Positions 57,412 to 64,000 of a DNA stretch of 64,000 nt are shown one piece after another. Position 1 is the first letter of the stretch. Each line of letters starts with the position of its first letter. The notes under the pieces are model-generated. The model was not told the DNA's origin. It ran no database searches and saw only the letters and a program-made list of their open reading frames with translations. The position numbers and the translations under genes are program-made. Origin of the DNA: Mycobacterium sp. 852002-10029_SCH5224772 (GTDB taxonomy: Bacteria; Actinomycetota; Actinomycetes; Mycobacteriales; Mycobacteriaceae); NCBI RefSeq assembly GCF_001667315.1, contig NZ_LZHT01000074.1, forward strand, positions 1 to 64,000, in the 5' to 3' direction.

Positions 57412-57822
57412 CTAGGACTCCGGTTTCGCCAACTTCTTAGCTAGCTCATCGAGTTCGGCCTGACGTTCACGCACCGCGCACCCCCTGCGATCCAGGCCCG
57501 CTCCCTGCAGGATGGCCCTCGGCAGGGCATTGCTCCGCAACTTGATGTTGGCGTAATGGATTGCCGCATCGATCATTTCGATGTAGCGCTCCGCATCATG
57601 CTCCGAGCAGGAGCCCTCGATCCGCTGGACTTCGTCCCAGCAAGGATAGGAGGAGTACCGGGCATCAAGTTGTTGCTGCGATACCTGAGATCCGAAGTAA
57701 CATCGCCAATCTCGGCTCAGCCAGCCCCTCGTCTTCACTTCGACTTTGATTCGACTACCCACGCCGGCTATGAACCTCGGCTCCCCGACACGTACTACCG
57801 GCTGCCAGTCATTCGACGCCAT
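57412..57822 (-). CDS. Hypothetical protein
   Basis: A 136-residue soluble protein (ASNDWQPVVRVGEPRFIAGV, KVEVKTRGWLSRDWRCYFG, AERYIEMIDAAIHYANIKL) with five cysteines and a charged C-terminal helix (VRERQAELDELAKKLAKPES). It is less GC-rich than its neighbours and has no counterpart in the M. tuberculosis bkd region, so it marks the start of accessory DNA. No function can be suggested. It could be a phage- or plasmid-derived gene. Confidence 0.6.
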   Translation of the reverse strand: MASNDWQPVVRVGEPRFIAGVGSRIKVEVKTRGWLSRDWRCYFGSQVSQQQLDARYSSYPCWDEVQRIEGSCSEHDAERYIEMIDAAIHYANIKLRSNALPRAILQGAGLDRRGCAVRERQAELDELAKKLAKPES

Positions 57823-58581
57823 ATATCGCCAACCCCTCGAAGAGAAGACGCCCTAACTAATGATCTCCCCGAGGGCGTCGACTGCTCGTCACGACACGCT
57901 GCTCCCAGAATACTGAATCCGCAAACTTTGGATAGTCACTTTGGCTACTTCCGGGCATCGCACGGTATGCAGACCGGCCGAATAACCATTACCGCCGGTC
58001 CTATGTGTGCGCTTTGTCGCCCGTGATTTCGGCAGTAAATATTGCTGTGACCTGCACCACTGCGCCATTTGGGCGCGTGGCGGCAGACCGTCGATCCGTC
58101 GGCCGCAGCGGGCGCCGCAGGCCGGGCGAGACCGCGCGGGCCAAGGGTCCATGGGGACCAGCAAGGCCGCCGCCGCAAGCTCATCTCGGCTCGCGAGAGC
58201 AACGCCATTCGGCACTGACCCGAGGAGACCCCATGCGCACTGCGGCGGACAAAACGTCAAGCGATCGGCGGTCGGCTAACAGGTTCCGCGCCGAGTGATT
58301 CGACAGCTGTCGGACCGGCCTCGCCATGTTGTGCGATCCGGCGCTGACTGGGTATCGAGAAGCGGTCCGGCAATATGTCGCGGCGCGCTGACGTCACAAC
58401 GGCAAGTGGCGCAACAGGTTTTGCTCATGCCCACGGTTCCTCCGAGGTCCGTCTGGGCAAGGACGAACGAGCGTCGCCACCCGTCGACGCGCGAGGGCCG
58501 GGCTCGCGGTTGCTGAAGGGCTTGTCTGCGTTCTGCGGATATTGCCACGGGGGATGCCGGCCGGGCTTACGCTTTCCAGCT
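57823..58581. other. Non-coding accessory stretch
   Basis: About 760 bases with mixed composition and no frame that looks like a real protein. A 21-codon frame starting near 58233 has a GAGGAG leader but no other support. Nothing else is recognised. Confidence 0.4.
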
Positions 58582-58707
58582 ATGACCAGGGGGAAGAAGG
58601 TCTTGTTCGCGCTGGCGCTCGCGTTCGCCGTCTCAATGACGTCGGTGAGCTGCATACCTATCGACATACCCACCTGCCCGGCGGGCGGCGGTCCGGTCGG
58701 CTGCTGA
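58582..58707 (+). CDS. Possible 41-residue secreted or lipid-anchored peptide
   Basis: A short frame from ATG 58582 begins with a classic signal peptide (TRGKKVLFALALAFAVSMTSV) followed by SC, then a Cys/Pro/Gly-rich mature part of about 18 residues (IPIDIPTCPAGGGPVGC). The Ser-Cys junction could be a weak lipobox. The ribosome site is poor. The organisation is too signal-like to ignore, but no family is recognised. Confidence 0.4.
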   Translation: MTRGKKVLFALALAFAVSMTSVSCIPIDIPTCPAGGGPVGC

Positions 58708-58788
58708 TCACCAGCGCTGTAGGGGGCGGGAGCCACCCGTCGTCGGGTGCTGCGTAATAGAGGGATCCCTGCGCCGCCCGCAGATTTG

Positions 58789-58836
58789 CCTCTCCCCGTG
58801 CCCCCGGCAGGATTCGAACCTGCGACCTAGGGATTA
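58789..58836 (-). repeat. Attachment-site repeat, left copy (tRNA 3' end)
   Basis: A 48-base segment identical to 63162-63209. On the minus strand it contains a tRNA 3' part: T-arm GCAGGTTCGAATCCTGC and the acceptor end CGGGGGCAC. The 5' half of a tRNA is missing beyond 58836, so this is not a functional tRNA but a displaced att copy left by tRNA-targeted integration. Confidence 0.85.
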
Positions 58837-58860
58837 CCGATCGGCGCACCTCGTGCTTGC

Positions 58861-58889
58861 TTGACATCGCTCATTTTCGCTTGTGCTAC
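58861..58889 (+). promoter_or_regulatory. Promoter-like pair just inside the island
   Basis: TTGACA (58861-58866) and TGCTAC (58884-58889) are 17 bases apart. A hairpin GGCGATG...CATCGCC (58899-58918) follows shortly. No gene on this strand follows before 59085, and bases 58919-59084 hold nothing recognisable, so a short RNA or a relic are both possible. Confidence 0.3.
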
Positions 58890-59084
58890 AACCGGTTTGG
58901 CGATGATTCGGCATCGCCGAAAACCCACCGATTACTGTTGAGTCGCGGACATTGGCGATGCATAAGCGATGACCACATTCCCGAGGTCGTGAGCGAAAGT
59001 ACCGCGCGTAGAGCCTGGGGAGCCATCGCGGCCCCATAGGGGACGAGTGAAAGCTCTTCGGTCGATCAAGCAGTATTGACTAGG

Positions 59085-60056
59085 TCAATGCCCGTTGCCG
59101 CCGACCCATCGGTGATACGCGTCTATCTCGACATTGCTGCCGCACACGATGGTGACGACGTGCCTGTCGGCGAAGCGGTCGCGGTCTTCGAGGATGGCTG
59201 CGATGCCGAGCGCGGCCGACGGTTCGACGACGAGGCCAGCGACTTCGAAAAGCATCCGCATACCGGCGATGATCGATGCTTCCTGGACCAAGACGGCATC
59301 GTCAGCGACCAGAAGCAGGTCGTTCAGGACCGTCGGAATTGGAGACCGGCCGACGACAGCATCTGCAATGGTGTCAGTTGACTCGGTGGTAACAACGTGC
59401 CGCTGGTGCCACGAATGTGTCATCGCCGGTGCACCGGCCGGCTGAACGCAGATCACCTCCACCTCGGGAGCACAGAGCTTCATCACATGCCCGACGCCGG
59501 TAGCGAGGGCTCCGCCGCCCAGAGCGATCAGTACGGCGTCGAACGACGACCCCGCATCAACCAGTTCCAGGCCAATGGTCGCCGCGCCCTCACAAGTTTC
59601 GATGTCCAAGCTGTCTTCGAGCAGTGGAATGCCATCACGCCGCGCGATGGCCGCCGCTCGCGCACGGGCCATCTCGTGATCGCCGTCGACTAATTCCAAT
59701 CTGGCGCCCAGTGCACGCATGCGATCAAGCTTGACCTGGGGTGAAAACCGGGATGCCACGACCGTGACGTCGAGGCCCCTGGTGCGACCAGACCAAGCGA
59801 GGGCTTGGCCGAGGTTGCCTCCGCTGGCACACACCACTGCGGACGAGCCATTGTGGGCGAGCATGCTCGCGACGACCTCTGCGCCGCGCGCCTTGAAGCT
59901 GCGGACCGGGTTCGCTGTTTCGAGCTTGATGCTCACCGCGCACCCGAGGCTTCGCTGCAGAGCCTCGCAGCGGTACAGCGGAGTATCGAGAAAAATCGGC
60001 TCGATGATCCGGCGAGCCGCCCGGATTCGAGCAGTGTCGAGGCGCGTCTGCTGCAC
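59085..60056 (-). CDS. Threonine/serine dehydratase-like PLP enzyme
   Basis: A 323-residue fold-type II PLP protein. The Schiff-base Lys is in NPVRSFKARGAE (about residue 55), the phosphate/substrate loop in CASGGNLGQALA (about 80), and the phosphate-cup loop in IALGGGALATG (about 180). Length fits catabolic threonine dehydratases and related eliminases without a regulatory domain. It starts with GTG at 60056. It is an island gene with no obvious partner; reactions on serine, threonine, hydroxy-amino acids or diaminopropionate are all possible. Confidence 0.85.
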   Translation of the reverse strand: MQQTRLDTARIRAARRIIEPIFLDTPLYRCEALQRSLGCAVSIKLETANPVRSFKARGAEVVASMLAHNGSSAVVCASGGNLGQALAWSGRTRGLDVTVVASRFSPQVKLDRMRALGARLELVDGDHEMARARAAAIARRDGIPLLEDSLDIETCEGAATIGLELVDAGSSFDAVLIALGGGALATGVGHVMKLCAPEVEVICVQPAGAPAMTHSWHQRHVVTTESTDTIADAVVGRSPIPTVLNDLLLVADDAVLVQEASIIAGMRMLFEVAGLVVEPSAALGIAAILEDRDRFADRHVVTIVCGSNVEIDAYHRWVGGNGH

Positions 60057-60200
60057 GACACAGCAGCGTAGCGCCGTCGGCGGCTACTCGAGGCAGACCA
60101 GAAGGATTCATTCTGCGGCGTCGAGCGGACCGAAACCCATCGCGAGGTCGCCATCGATGACGGCAGGCTTGATTCGTAGCGCTGAAACAGTCTTCGTCGC

Positions 60201-60360
60201 TCAAATGGCTAGCTCGCCGCGAGTGATGGTGACCGCGCGACCGGTCAAGTCGACCCGGCCATCGCCTAGCAGCAGGTCAATGCGTGCACCGCGCGGCGAA
60301 ACTTGCAGCCCGGTCAAAGTGGTCTTTGACCAGCCGCTAAGACACGTCGATCGGTGAAGG
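60201..60360 (-). pseudogene. Possible C-terminal remnant of a PhzF-like protein
   Basis: The minus-strand frame ending at 60201 reads KTTLTGLQVSPRGARIDLLL, then GDGRVDLTGRAVTITRGELAI before the stop, which resembles the C-terminal strands of PhzF-family isomerases. No matching N-terminal part is found upstream. If real it is a decayed gene fragment beside the dehydratase gene. The likeness is from memory only. Confidence 0.3.
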
Positions 60361-60456
60361 CTGGCGCGCTCGCGGATCGGGTAGGGCGTTCGCCGGTCTG
60401 CGCATCTGGCCTCGGGATAGCTGGACCGATTGTATTACGTCGCCACCTTCTGCATC

Positions 60457-60497
60457 AGTATGCATTTTGTACTCTTAAAGAGTACGCTATGCATACT
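60457..60497. promoter_or_regulatory. 41-base symmetric operator of the AbiE-type pair
   Basis: A two-tier perfect dyad centred on 60477. Outer arms AGTATGCAT (60457-60465) and ATGCATACT (60489-60497) and inner arms GTACTCTT (60469-60476) and AAGAGTAC (60478-60485) are each separated by three bases. It ends 11 bases before the antitoxin ATG and would cover its promoter. AbiEi antitoxins are known to bind inverted repeats at their own promoter. A GGAGGG ribosome site follows at 60501. Confidence 0.75.
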
Positions 60498-60508
60498 TAA
60501 GGAGGGAT

Positions 60509-61165
60509 ATGAAGAGGCGGCGCGAAACCACGCCTTTGCCAGCCAGCCTGGCAAGCTTACCTATGCGGACCTTTCGTCCGCGCGATGCTGAGATTGCCTA
60601 TCCGCACCCGCGAACCCAGCTTGCTCGGTTGGTAGAACGAGGAGTCCTTCATCGCGTAGCGGAAGGCTATTACGTCGTAGTTCCGCAGGAGATGGCTGGG
60701 CGTCCGTGGCTGCCGAACCTAGAAGCCGCCGCGGCCGGGATCGCCTCGGCAATCTATGGCACCGACGGCGCGGCGCTCATGGGTATCAGCGCTGCCCGCG
60801 TTCTGGGAGCCATACCGCGTGCCTTGGCGACGGCTGTCGTCGCCGTGCCGAAGCAGCACCGGCCCATCGCTCTTACTGACCGTTTTTCTGTTGTGCGCTT
60901 CGTCAAACGTGACATGACTCGTCTGGACGTGGAGCGCGTACAGACGCCGCTTGGGCCAGCTCTTACTACGACACCCGAGCAGACAATTCTCGATCTGGCG
61001 CACCGGCCCTCACTTGGCGACGCGGAAGTAGAGGTCCCATCCGCGATAGCGGCGCTCTATGGACGCAGCGACAAAAAGCGAATGGAGGCGAACGCACTCG
61101 ATCAGCGGCTCACGGCATCACTACGGCGCGCCGAAGTGTGGGCTGGAGCTCACGGTGGATCTTGA
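60509..61165 (+). CDS. AbiEi/MenA-type antitoxin (type IV toxin-antitoxin)
   Basis: A 218-residue antitoxin. The N-terminal winged-helix part (YPHPRTQLARLVERGVLHRVAEGYYVVVP) binds DNA. The remaining AbiEi C-terminal domain (GISAARVLGAIPRAL..., FVKRDMTRLDVERVQTPLGPALTTTPEQTILDLAHRP) is the part that neutralises the nucleotidyltransferase. The ATG follows GGAGGG at good spacing. Its end overlaps the toxin start by 11 bases, the usual coupling of these pairs. Mycobacterial relatives are the MenA proteins. Confidence 0.87.
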   Translation: MKRRRETTPLPASLASLPMRTFRPRDAEIAYPHPRTQLARLVERGVLHRVAEGYYVVVPQEMAGRPWLPNLEAAAAGIASAIYGTDGAALMGISAARVLGAIPRALATAVVAVPKQHRPIALTDRFSVVRFVKRDMTRLDVERVQTPLGPALTTTPEQTILDLAHRPSLGDAEVEVPSAIAALYGRSDKKRMEANALDQRLTASLRRAEVWAGAHGGS

Positions 61166-61910
61166 CGAACGCGCCCGGGTGGCCGACCAGTTCGGAGTTG
61201 CACCCGAACAGGTTGAACGCGACCATCTCATCTCGTACATATTGGGTTTTCTCAGCGAGCGATTCGGCCGTCGCATTCACTTCATCGGGGGCACTGCCCT
61301 AGCGCGGACCCATCTCCCGAGTGGTCGGCTTAGTGAGGACGTCGACCTTGTCTCGATCGACAGCCGGAGCGTTGTCGCAGAGGAACTGGATGCCGCTCTG
61401 CCGCGTTCGGTGGCTCGTAGTCACGGGAGATTGGCGCTTGAGCCCTCGTTCGCCCGGGTAGCGGACACGGTTCCCGTGACCGCACGGACAGCGGACGGTG
61501 TGGCCGTCAAGATACAGCTATTGTCGTCGCGCCACCGGATCGTTTGGCCATCCGAGCGCCGACCGCTCGAGCAGCGCTACAGCGATGCCCCCACGGCAGA
61601 GCTGGTCGTCCCCACCTTGCCGGCGTTCGTCGCGTCGAAAACAGCAACTTGGGCCGATCGTAGCGCTCCGCGCGACCTATGGGATCTCTGGGCGCTGAGC
61701 GGGATCGGCGCCATCGATCGTGTCGCGCTGGATCTCTTTAAAAAGTTTGGGCCAACCAACCGGCCGCCCAGTGATCACATATTTAACAGCACGCCATCTG
61801 ATGCCGCATGGCGGACGCAACTCGCCGGTCAAACGAGGCTCACAGTCACCGCGGCGGAAGCGATCAAGGTAGTGCGAGACGCTTGGGCGCGCATTAGCGG
61901 AGGTGGGTAG
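61155..61910 (+). CDS. AbiEii/MenT-type nucleotidyltransferase toxin
   Basis: About 251 residues from GTG 61155, which follows GGAG and overlaps the antitoxin end. The nucleotidyltransferase signature is FIGGTALARTHLPSGRLSEDVDLVS, in which GG...S-x-D-x-D carries the metal-binding aspartates. A later KIQLLSSRH and KTATWADRSAPRDLWDLWAL match the AbiEii C-terminal half. Mycobacterial MenT toxins add nucleotides to tRNA acceptor ends and stop growth. As a pair with the upstream antitoxin it may also give phage defence. Longer frames to 61059 overlap the antitoxin and are not used. Confidence 0.87.
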   Translation: MDLDERARVADQFGVAPEQVERDHLISYILGFLSERFGRRIHFIGGTALARTHLPSGRLSEDVDLVSIDSRSVVAEELDAALPRSVARSHGRLALEPSFARVADTVPVTARTADGVAVKIQLLSSRHRIVWPSERRPLEQRYSDAPTAELVVPTLPAFVASKTATWADRSAPRDLWDLWALSGIGAIDRVALDLFKKFGPTNRPPSDHIFNSTPSDAAWRTQLAGQTRLTVTAAEAIKVVRDAWARISGGG

Positions 61911-62114
61911 AACGGCATCTGCTGAATCTGGCGCCGACACTCATGCCCTGTATCCGAATGCGTCTCACCCAAAACCCATCTCTCTCCCCAAGTATCACCT
62001 AGTCATCTACTAATCTCATTATTTCCCAACCTTATTCAGGCTACCCAGCCTCGACCCATCGATCTCACTCGCCTGTAAATCCTGCGTGGCACATTGGCAC
62101 AAGGGTGCAATACT

Positions 62115-62163
62115 GATTTGGGATGCGCTTAACGCGCCCCCAAATCCCAGCCGCTGCGGCTGG
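62115..62163. promoter_or_regulatory. Adjacent stem-loops upstream of the relaxase, candidate oriT
   Basis: Perfect arms GATTTGGG (62115-62122) and CCCAAATC (62139-62146) with an inner GCG/CGC pairing are followed directly by CCAGCCG-CTG-CGGCTGG (62147-62163). They lie about 33 bases before the MobF relaxase start. Inverted repeats next to the relaxase gene are the usual oriT arrangement. The preceding 61911-62114 stretch is AT-rich and holds no gene. Confidence 0.4.
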
Positions 62164-62195
62164 TTTCAGCTTCCTACGTCGTGGGGTGGTCGCCG

Positions 62196-62650
62196 GTGGT
62201 AACGATTTCTCGGCTATCTCGTTGGAGAATCAACTATTACAACGACACCGCCCGGCTAGCTTCACGTGCCGGCGTGGATAGCCGGCGAGTCAACGGCGGA
62301 CTGGGGGAGTACTGCTCGGAGGCCAATACCCGGGAACCAACGTGGCTGAGCGCCGGCGACACCGTCCGCACCTGTGAGCTTGTGGGCTTGGATGGACGCG
62401 CCGCACAAGGGGGCGCCGCTGATACCGATGTCGTGCAGCGTTGGCTCGATAACGGCCTGGCACCCAACGGTCAGGCCGGTCGGGTGTTCACCAAGGGCAG
62501 TGTGCACGGGTTCGATTTGACTTTCGCTGCGCCCAAAAGCGTGTCGCTGCTGCGCGCGTTGACCGACGACGTCGCCGAGAAAGCGATCCAGGCCGCGCAT
62601 CAGCGTGCGATCGGGGCAGCCATGACCTACCTGCACCAGCACTCCGGCGC
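62196..62650 (+). pseudogene. Truncated MobF (TrwC/TraA) relaxase, N-terminal part
   Basis: The frame begins TISRLSRWRINYYNDTARLA and contains GEYCSEANTREPTWLSAG, then the typical MobF segment KGSVHGFDLTFAAPKSVSLL, and AHQRAIGAAMTYLHQHSG. These are the first about 150 residues of a conjugative relaxase that would cut oriT. Homology stops near 62650 where an IS481-type sequence begins in the opposite orientation. The histidine triad and helicase domains that should follow are missing. It shows that a conjugative plasmid or ICE once supplied this DNA. GTG 62181 is an alternative start. Confidence 0.78.
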
Positions 62651-63057
62651 CGCGTTCCCAGCGTTTCCACTTGCGTGAGCGCCGATCCCGCAGACTTGGG
62701 TCGATCATGCCCGCGCGCACCAAGGCCCGATTGGCCGCCGATTCGGAGGGAACCGGCCCTATTCGGCGCTTGGCCAGCTCGAACACCAGCCGCCGCGGCC
62801 CCCAATACGGTCGCGAACGCCGCAATTCCAACAACGCGGCCTCCACCACCGCCGGCATCTGATGCGGACACGACGTCGGCCGATGCGACCGATCCACCAG
62901 CCCCTCCAGGCCCGAGGCCTCATAGCGGGCTAACCACGAGTGCAGCGTCTGACGCGACACCCCTACCTTCTGGGCAACCTGCGAGATCGACAACCCATCA
63001 CTGATTCACCGCCAACACGGCCTGATACCGCTGCTCGGCCACGCTCAACTCCTTCAT
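62645..63057 (-). pseudogene. IS481-type transposase, frameshifted and truncated
   Basis: On the minus strand the coding sequence starts MKELSVAEQRYQAVLAV (ATG 63057), then a single extra A near 63000 gives a stop (AATCAGTGA). Deleting it restores the frame into ISDGLSISQVAQKVGVSRQT, LHSWLARYEASGLEGLVDR, RRSRPYWGPRRLVFELAKRR and ends RRSRKWKRWER at about 62655. This is the helix-turn-helix part of an IS481-family transposase; the DDE catalytic core is lost at the junction with the relaxase. Confidence 0.78.
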
Positions 63058-63065
63058 CGAAGGAG

Positions 63066-63160
63066 TGTCAAGGATCAACCGAAGTAACTGTCAACCATCA
63101 GCCGAAACACCGTCAGGCATCACCCGAAGTAGAAATGTCAAGCATCAACCGACGTCATAC
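63066..63160. repeat. Four imperfect 23-25-base repeats at the IS end
   Basis: Units at 63066, 63089, 63112 and 63136 share the pattern TGTCAA-ATCAACCGAAGTA with scattered changes. They lie just upstream of the transposase start and end next to the att repeat. They look like iterated transposase-binding sites at the terminus of the insertion sequence. Confidence 0.7.
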
Positions 63161-63161
63161 A

Positions 63162-63209
63162 CCTCTCCCCGTGCCCCCGGCAGGATTCGAACCTGCGACC
63201 TAGGGATTA
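63162..63209 (-). repeat. Attachment-site repeat, right copy (tRNA 3' end)
   Basis: Identical over 48 bases to 58789-58836. On the minus strand it continues upstream as CTTCTAATCCC, an anticodon-loop-like sequence with TCT (Arg), but the 5' stem does not pair and the D-arm is missing. So it is also a partial tRNA. An intact tRNA-Arg is therefore expected beyond the right edge if the elements are in tandem. Confidence 0.8.
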
Positions 63210-63490
63210 GAAGCACTTTTCAGGCGTTGCTGGCGGGCTTCTAGCAACGGCTGTATTGCTCGCCCGGTCCGTTGGAGCTGCTCTAATGCCCTAGCGTTCC
63301 TACGCTGCTACAGGCCAGCAAACCGATACTGGAGAGCAATCGGCATTTGCCCAGGTGGTGCGAGACCCCAGCAACTTTGCCCGCGCGGGTGACACGGTGA
63401 GTACAGGCCGGGTTAGCTGATGTGGATCCGGTCGGAGAGCAAGTCTGGTTTTGACCTTCGCTTGTCAGTCATGCCCGGTAGTTTTGAGGA
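63210..63490. other. Non-coding arm to the right of the second att copy
   Basis: No frame is convincing. It holds an inverted repeat CGTTGCT (63225-63231) with AGCAACG (63243-63249), which may be an integrase arm site. It probably belongs to the next element. Confidence 0.35.
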
Positions 63491-64000
63491 GTGTTGCCGG
63501 CTGATGCCCTCTGGCGAGATCACTCAACCGCCATCAGTCGGCTAGCGGCGGTCCTACTATGCGCCATCGCCCTGTATCTCATCTTGCGTCGGCGAACACA
63601 CATTAAGGCGTGGCGTCCGGTCAGAACCGCGCTAGACTTCTCGCCCGGAACACGCAAGTTTCTTCTGACGATGTTTGTTTTCGGCATCGCCGTACTCGTC
63701 CTGCTCTGGGCAGTGGATTTGAACGCTCTAACGTTCAGCATCGGCAGGCTCGATCTAATGCAAGTGCATTGGCTGCAGGCTGAATGGCTACGTAGTCACT
63801 CGTATATCCCAAACATTTTGGCCGGTTTCACGGGTTTCCTCATCGGTGCTCCTGTCGCTGCCGTGCTGCTGGCTAGCTTTGCCCTGGAGCGTGAAGAACA
63901 AGCAGCTGCCGCAGGCATAATCCGCACGACGGAGTTCGCTTGGAATCGATTTCGAGACGCTGTGCACGAACTGTGTACTGACGAAAGAATTCGTGGCCTA
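63491..64000 (+). CDS. Predicted membrane protein, 3' end beyond the window
   Basis: An open frame from GTG 63491, 170 codons long without a stop. Three hydrophobic segments are visible: STAISRLAAVLLCAIALYLI (about 12-31), FLLTMFVFGIAVLVLLWAVD (about 58-77) and a third, ILAGFTGFLIGAPVAAVLLASFAL (about 108-131). The last is followed by a charged cytosolic stretch (EREEQAAAAGIIRTTEFAWNRFRDAVHELCTDERIR). No family is recognised. GAGGA is directly before the GTG, which is close, so TTG at 63494 may be used. It lies outside the island, to the right of the second att copy. Confidence 0.6.
   Translation, partial: MLPADALWRDHSTAISRLAAVLLCAIALYLILRRRTHIKAWRPVRTALDFSPGTRKFLLTMFVFGIAVLVLLWAVDLNALTFSIGRLDLMQVHWLQAEWLRSHSYIPNILAGFTGFLIGAPVAAVLLASFALEREEQAAAAGIIRTTEFAWNRFRDAVHELCTDERIRGL

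Larger units (their letters stand above)
58789..63209. mobile_element. Genomic island bounded by tRNA-derived direct repeats
   Basis: A 4.4-kb segment lies between two 48-base direct repeats of a tRNA 3' end. Its content is accessory: a PLP enzyme, an AbiE-type toxin-antitoxin pair, a truncated MobF relaxase and a broken IS481-type transposase. No integrase is present, so it is either a remnant or depends on the element to its right. GC content falls in places (for example 61970-62110). Confidence 0.7.

Noticed and set aside
58797..58836. tRNA gene call at the left att copy
   Set aside because: Only the T-arm and acceptor 3' end are present. The 5' half does not follow, so it is a fragment.
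62262..62640. Continuation of the transposase frame through the relaxase fragment
   Set aside because: After about 62650 the minus-strand frame is only the antisense of the relaxase; the DDE core is not present.
63066..63160. CRISPR array
   Set aside because: The four repeats are contiguous, imperfect and without spacers, there are no cas genes, and they sit at an IS end.
63171..63220. tRNA-Arg gene at the right att copy
   Set aside because: An anticodon-like TCT is present, but the anticodon stem does not pair and the D-arm and 5' acceptor are absent.

Overview
The window is high-GC chromosomal DNA of a non-tuberculous, probably slow-growing Mycobacterium of the M. avium-complex type. The evidence is gene content and order: a single-chain type I fatty acid synthase followed by acpS, and a run of genes from about 16.0 kb to 57.0 kb that matches, in inverted orientation, the M. 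tuberculosis stretch from Rv2525c to Rv2486 (fas, acpS, M20 peptidase, bcp, Rv2520c, ldtB, tRNA-His, orn, Rv2510c to Rv2506, accD1-accA1-fadE19-Rv2499c-Rv2498c, bkdABC, echA14). The species cannot be fixed from the sequence alone.

Region 1 (1-15.5 kb) is accessory and looks catabolic. A FadR-type regulator is divergent from a fused double type III CoA-transferase and a 3Fe-4S ferredoxin. Next come a P450 divergent from a Rieske oxygenase, which leads into an acyl-CoA ligase, a SnoaL-like protein, a split MaoC pair and a DinB-like protein. An aldehyde dehydrogenase, an AttH/CrtC-like lipocalin-fold protein, a second Rieske oxygenase and an XRE/MmyB-type regulator follow. The enzymes suggest oxygenation, CoA activation and beta-oxidation-like hydration of an unidentified hydrophobic substrate. 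The first 77 bases are an inverted copy of the start of the first gene, so the left edge is either rearranged or an assembly artefact.

Region 2 (16-46 kb) is the conserved core: a Tat-exported Rv2525c-like protein, fas-acpS, an M20 peptidase, bcp, ldtB, two tRNA genes (Lys and His), orn, a HerA-like ATPase, an SDR, an MFS protein and an MmpS-like protein. Species-specific genes are interspersed: a P450, a DUF3556 membrane protein, an Eis-like acetyltransferase, an MMPL transporter and a DMT transporter.

Region 3 (45.6-57 kb) is the leucine/branched-chain acid module. A TetR repressor (BkaR/Rv2506 type) has two matching operators in the intergenic gap to accD1-accA1-fadE19-MaoC-CitE-like, a translationally coupled set for isovaleryl-CoA breakdown. 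bkdABC follows and supplies the acyl-CoA substrates. The fadD35-scoA-scoB genes found here in M. tuberculosis are absent.

Region 4 (57-64 kb) is a mosaic mobile region. Two 48-bp copies of a tRNA 3' end (58789 and 63162) bracket a 4.4-kb segment. It carries a threonine dehydratase-like enzyme, an AbiE/MenAT-type toxin-antitoxin pair under a 41-bp perfectly symmetric operator, a MobF relaxase truncated by an IS481-type transposase remnant, and a possible oriT. A further element appears to begin after the second copy, with a partial membrane protein running off the right edge. No integrase is visible in the window.
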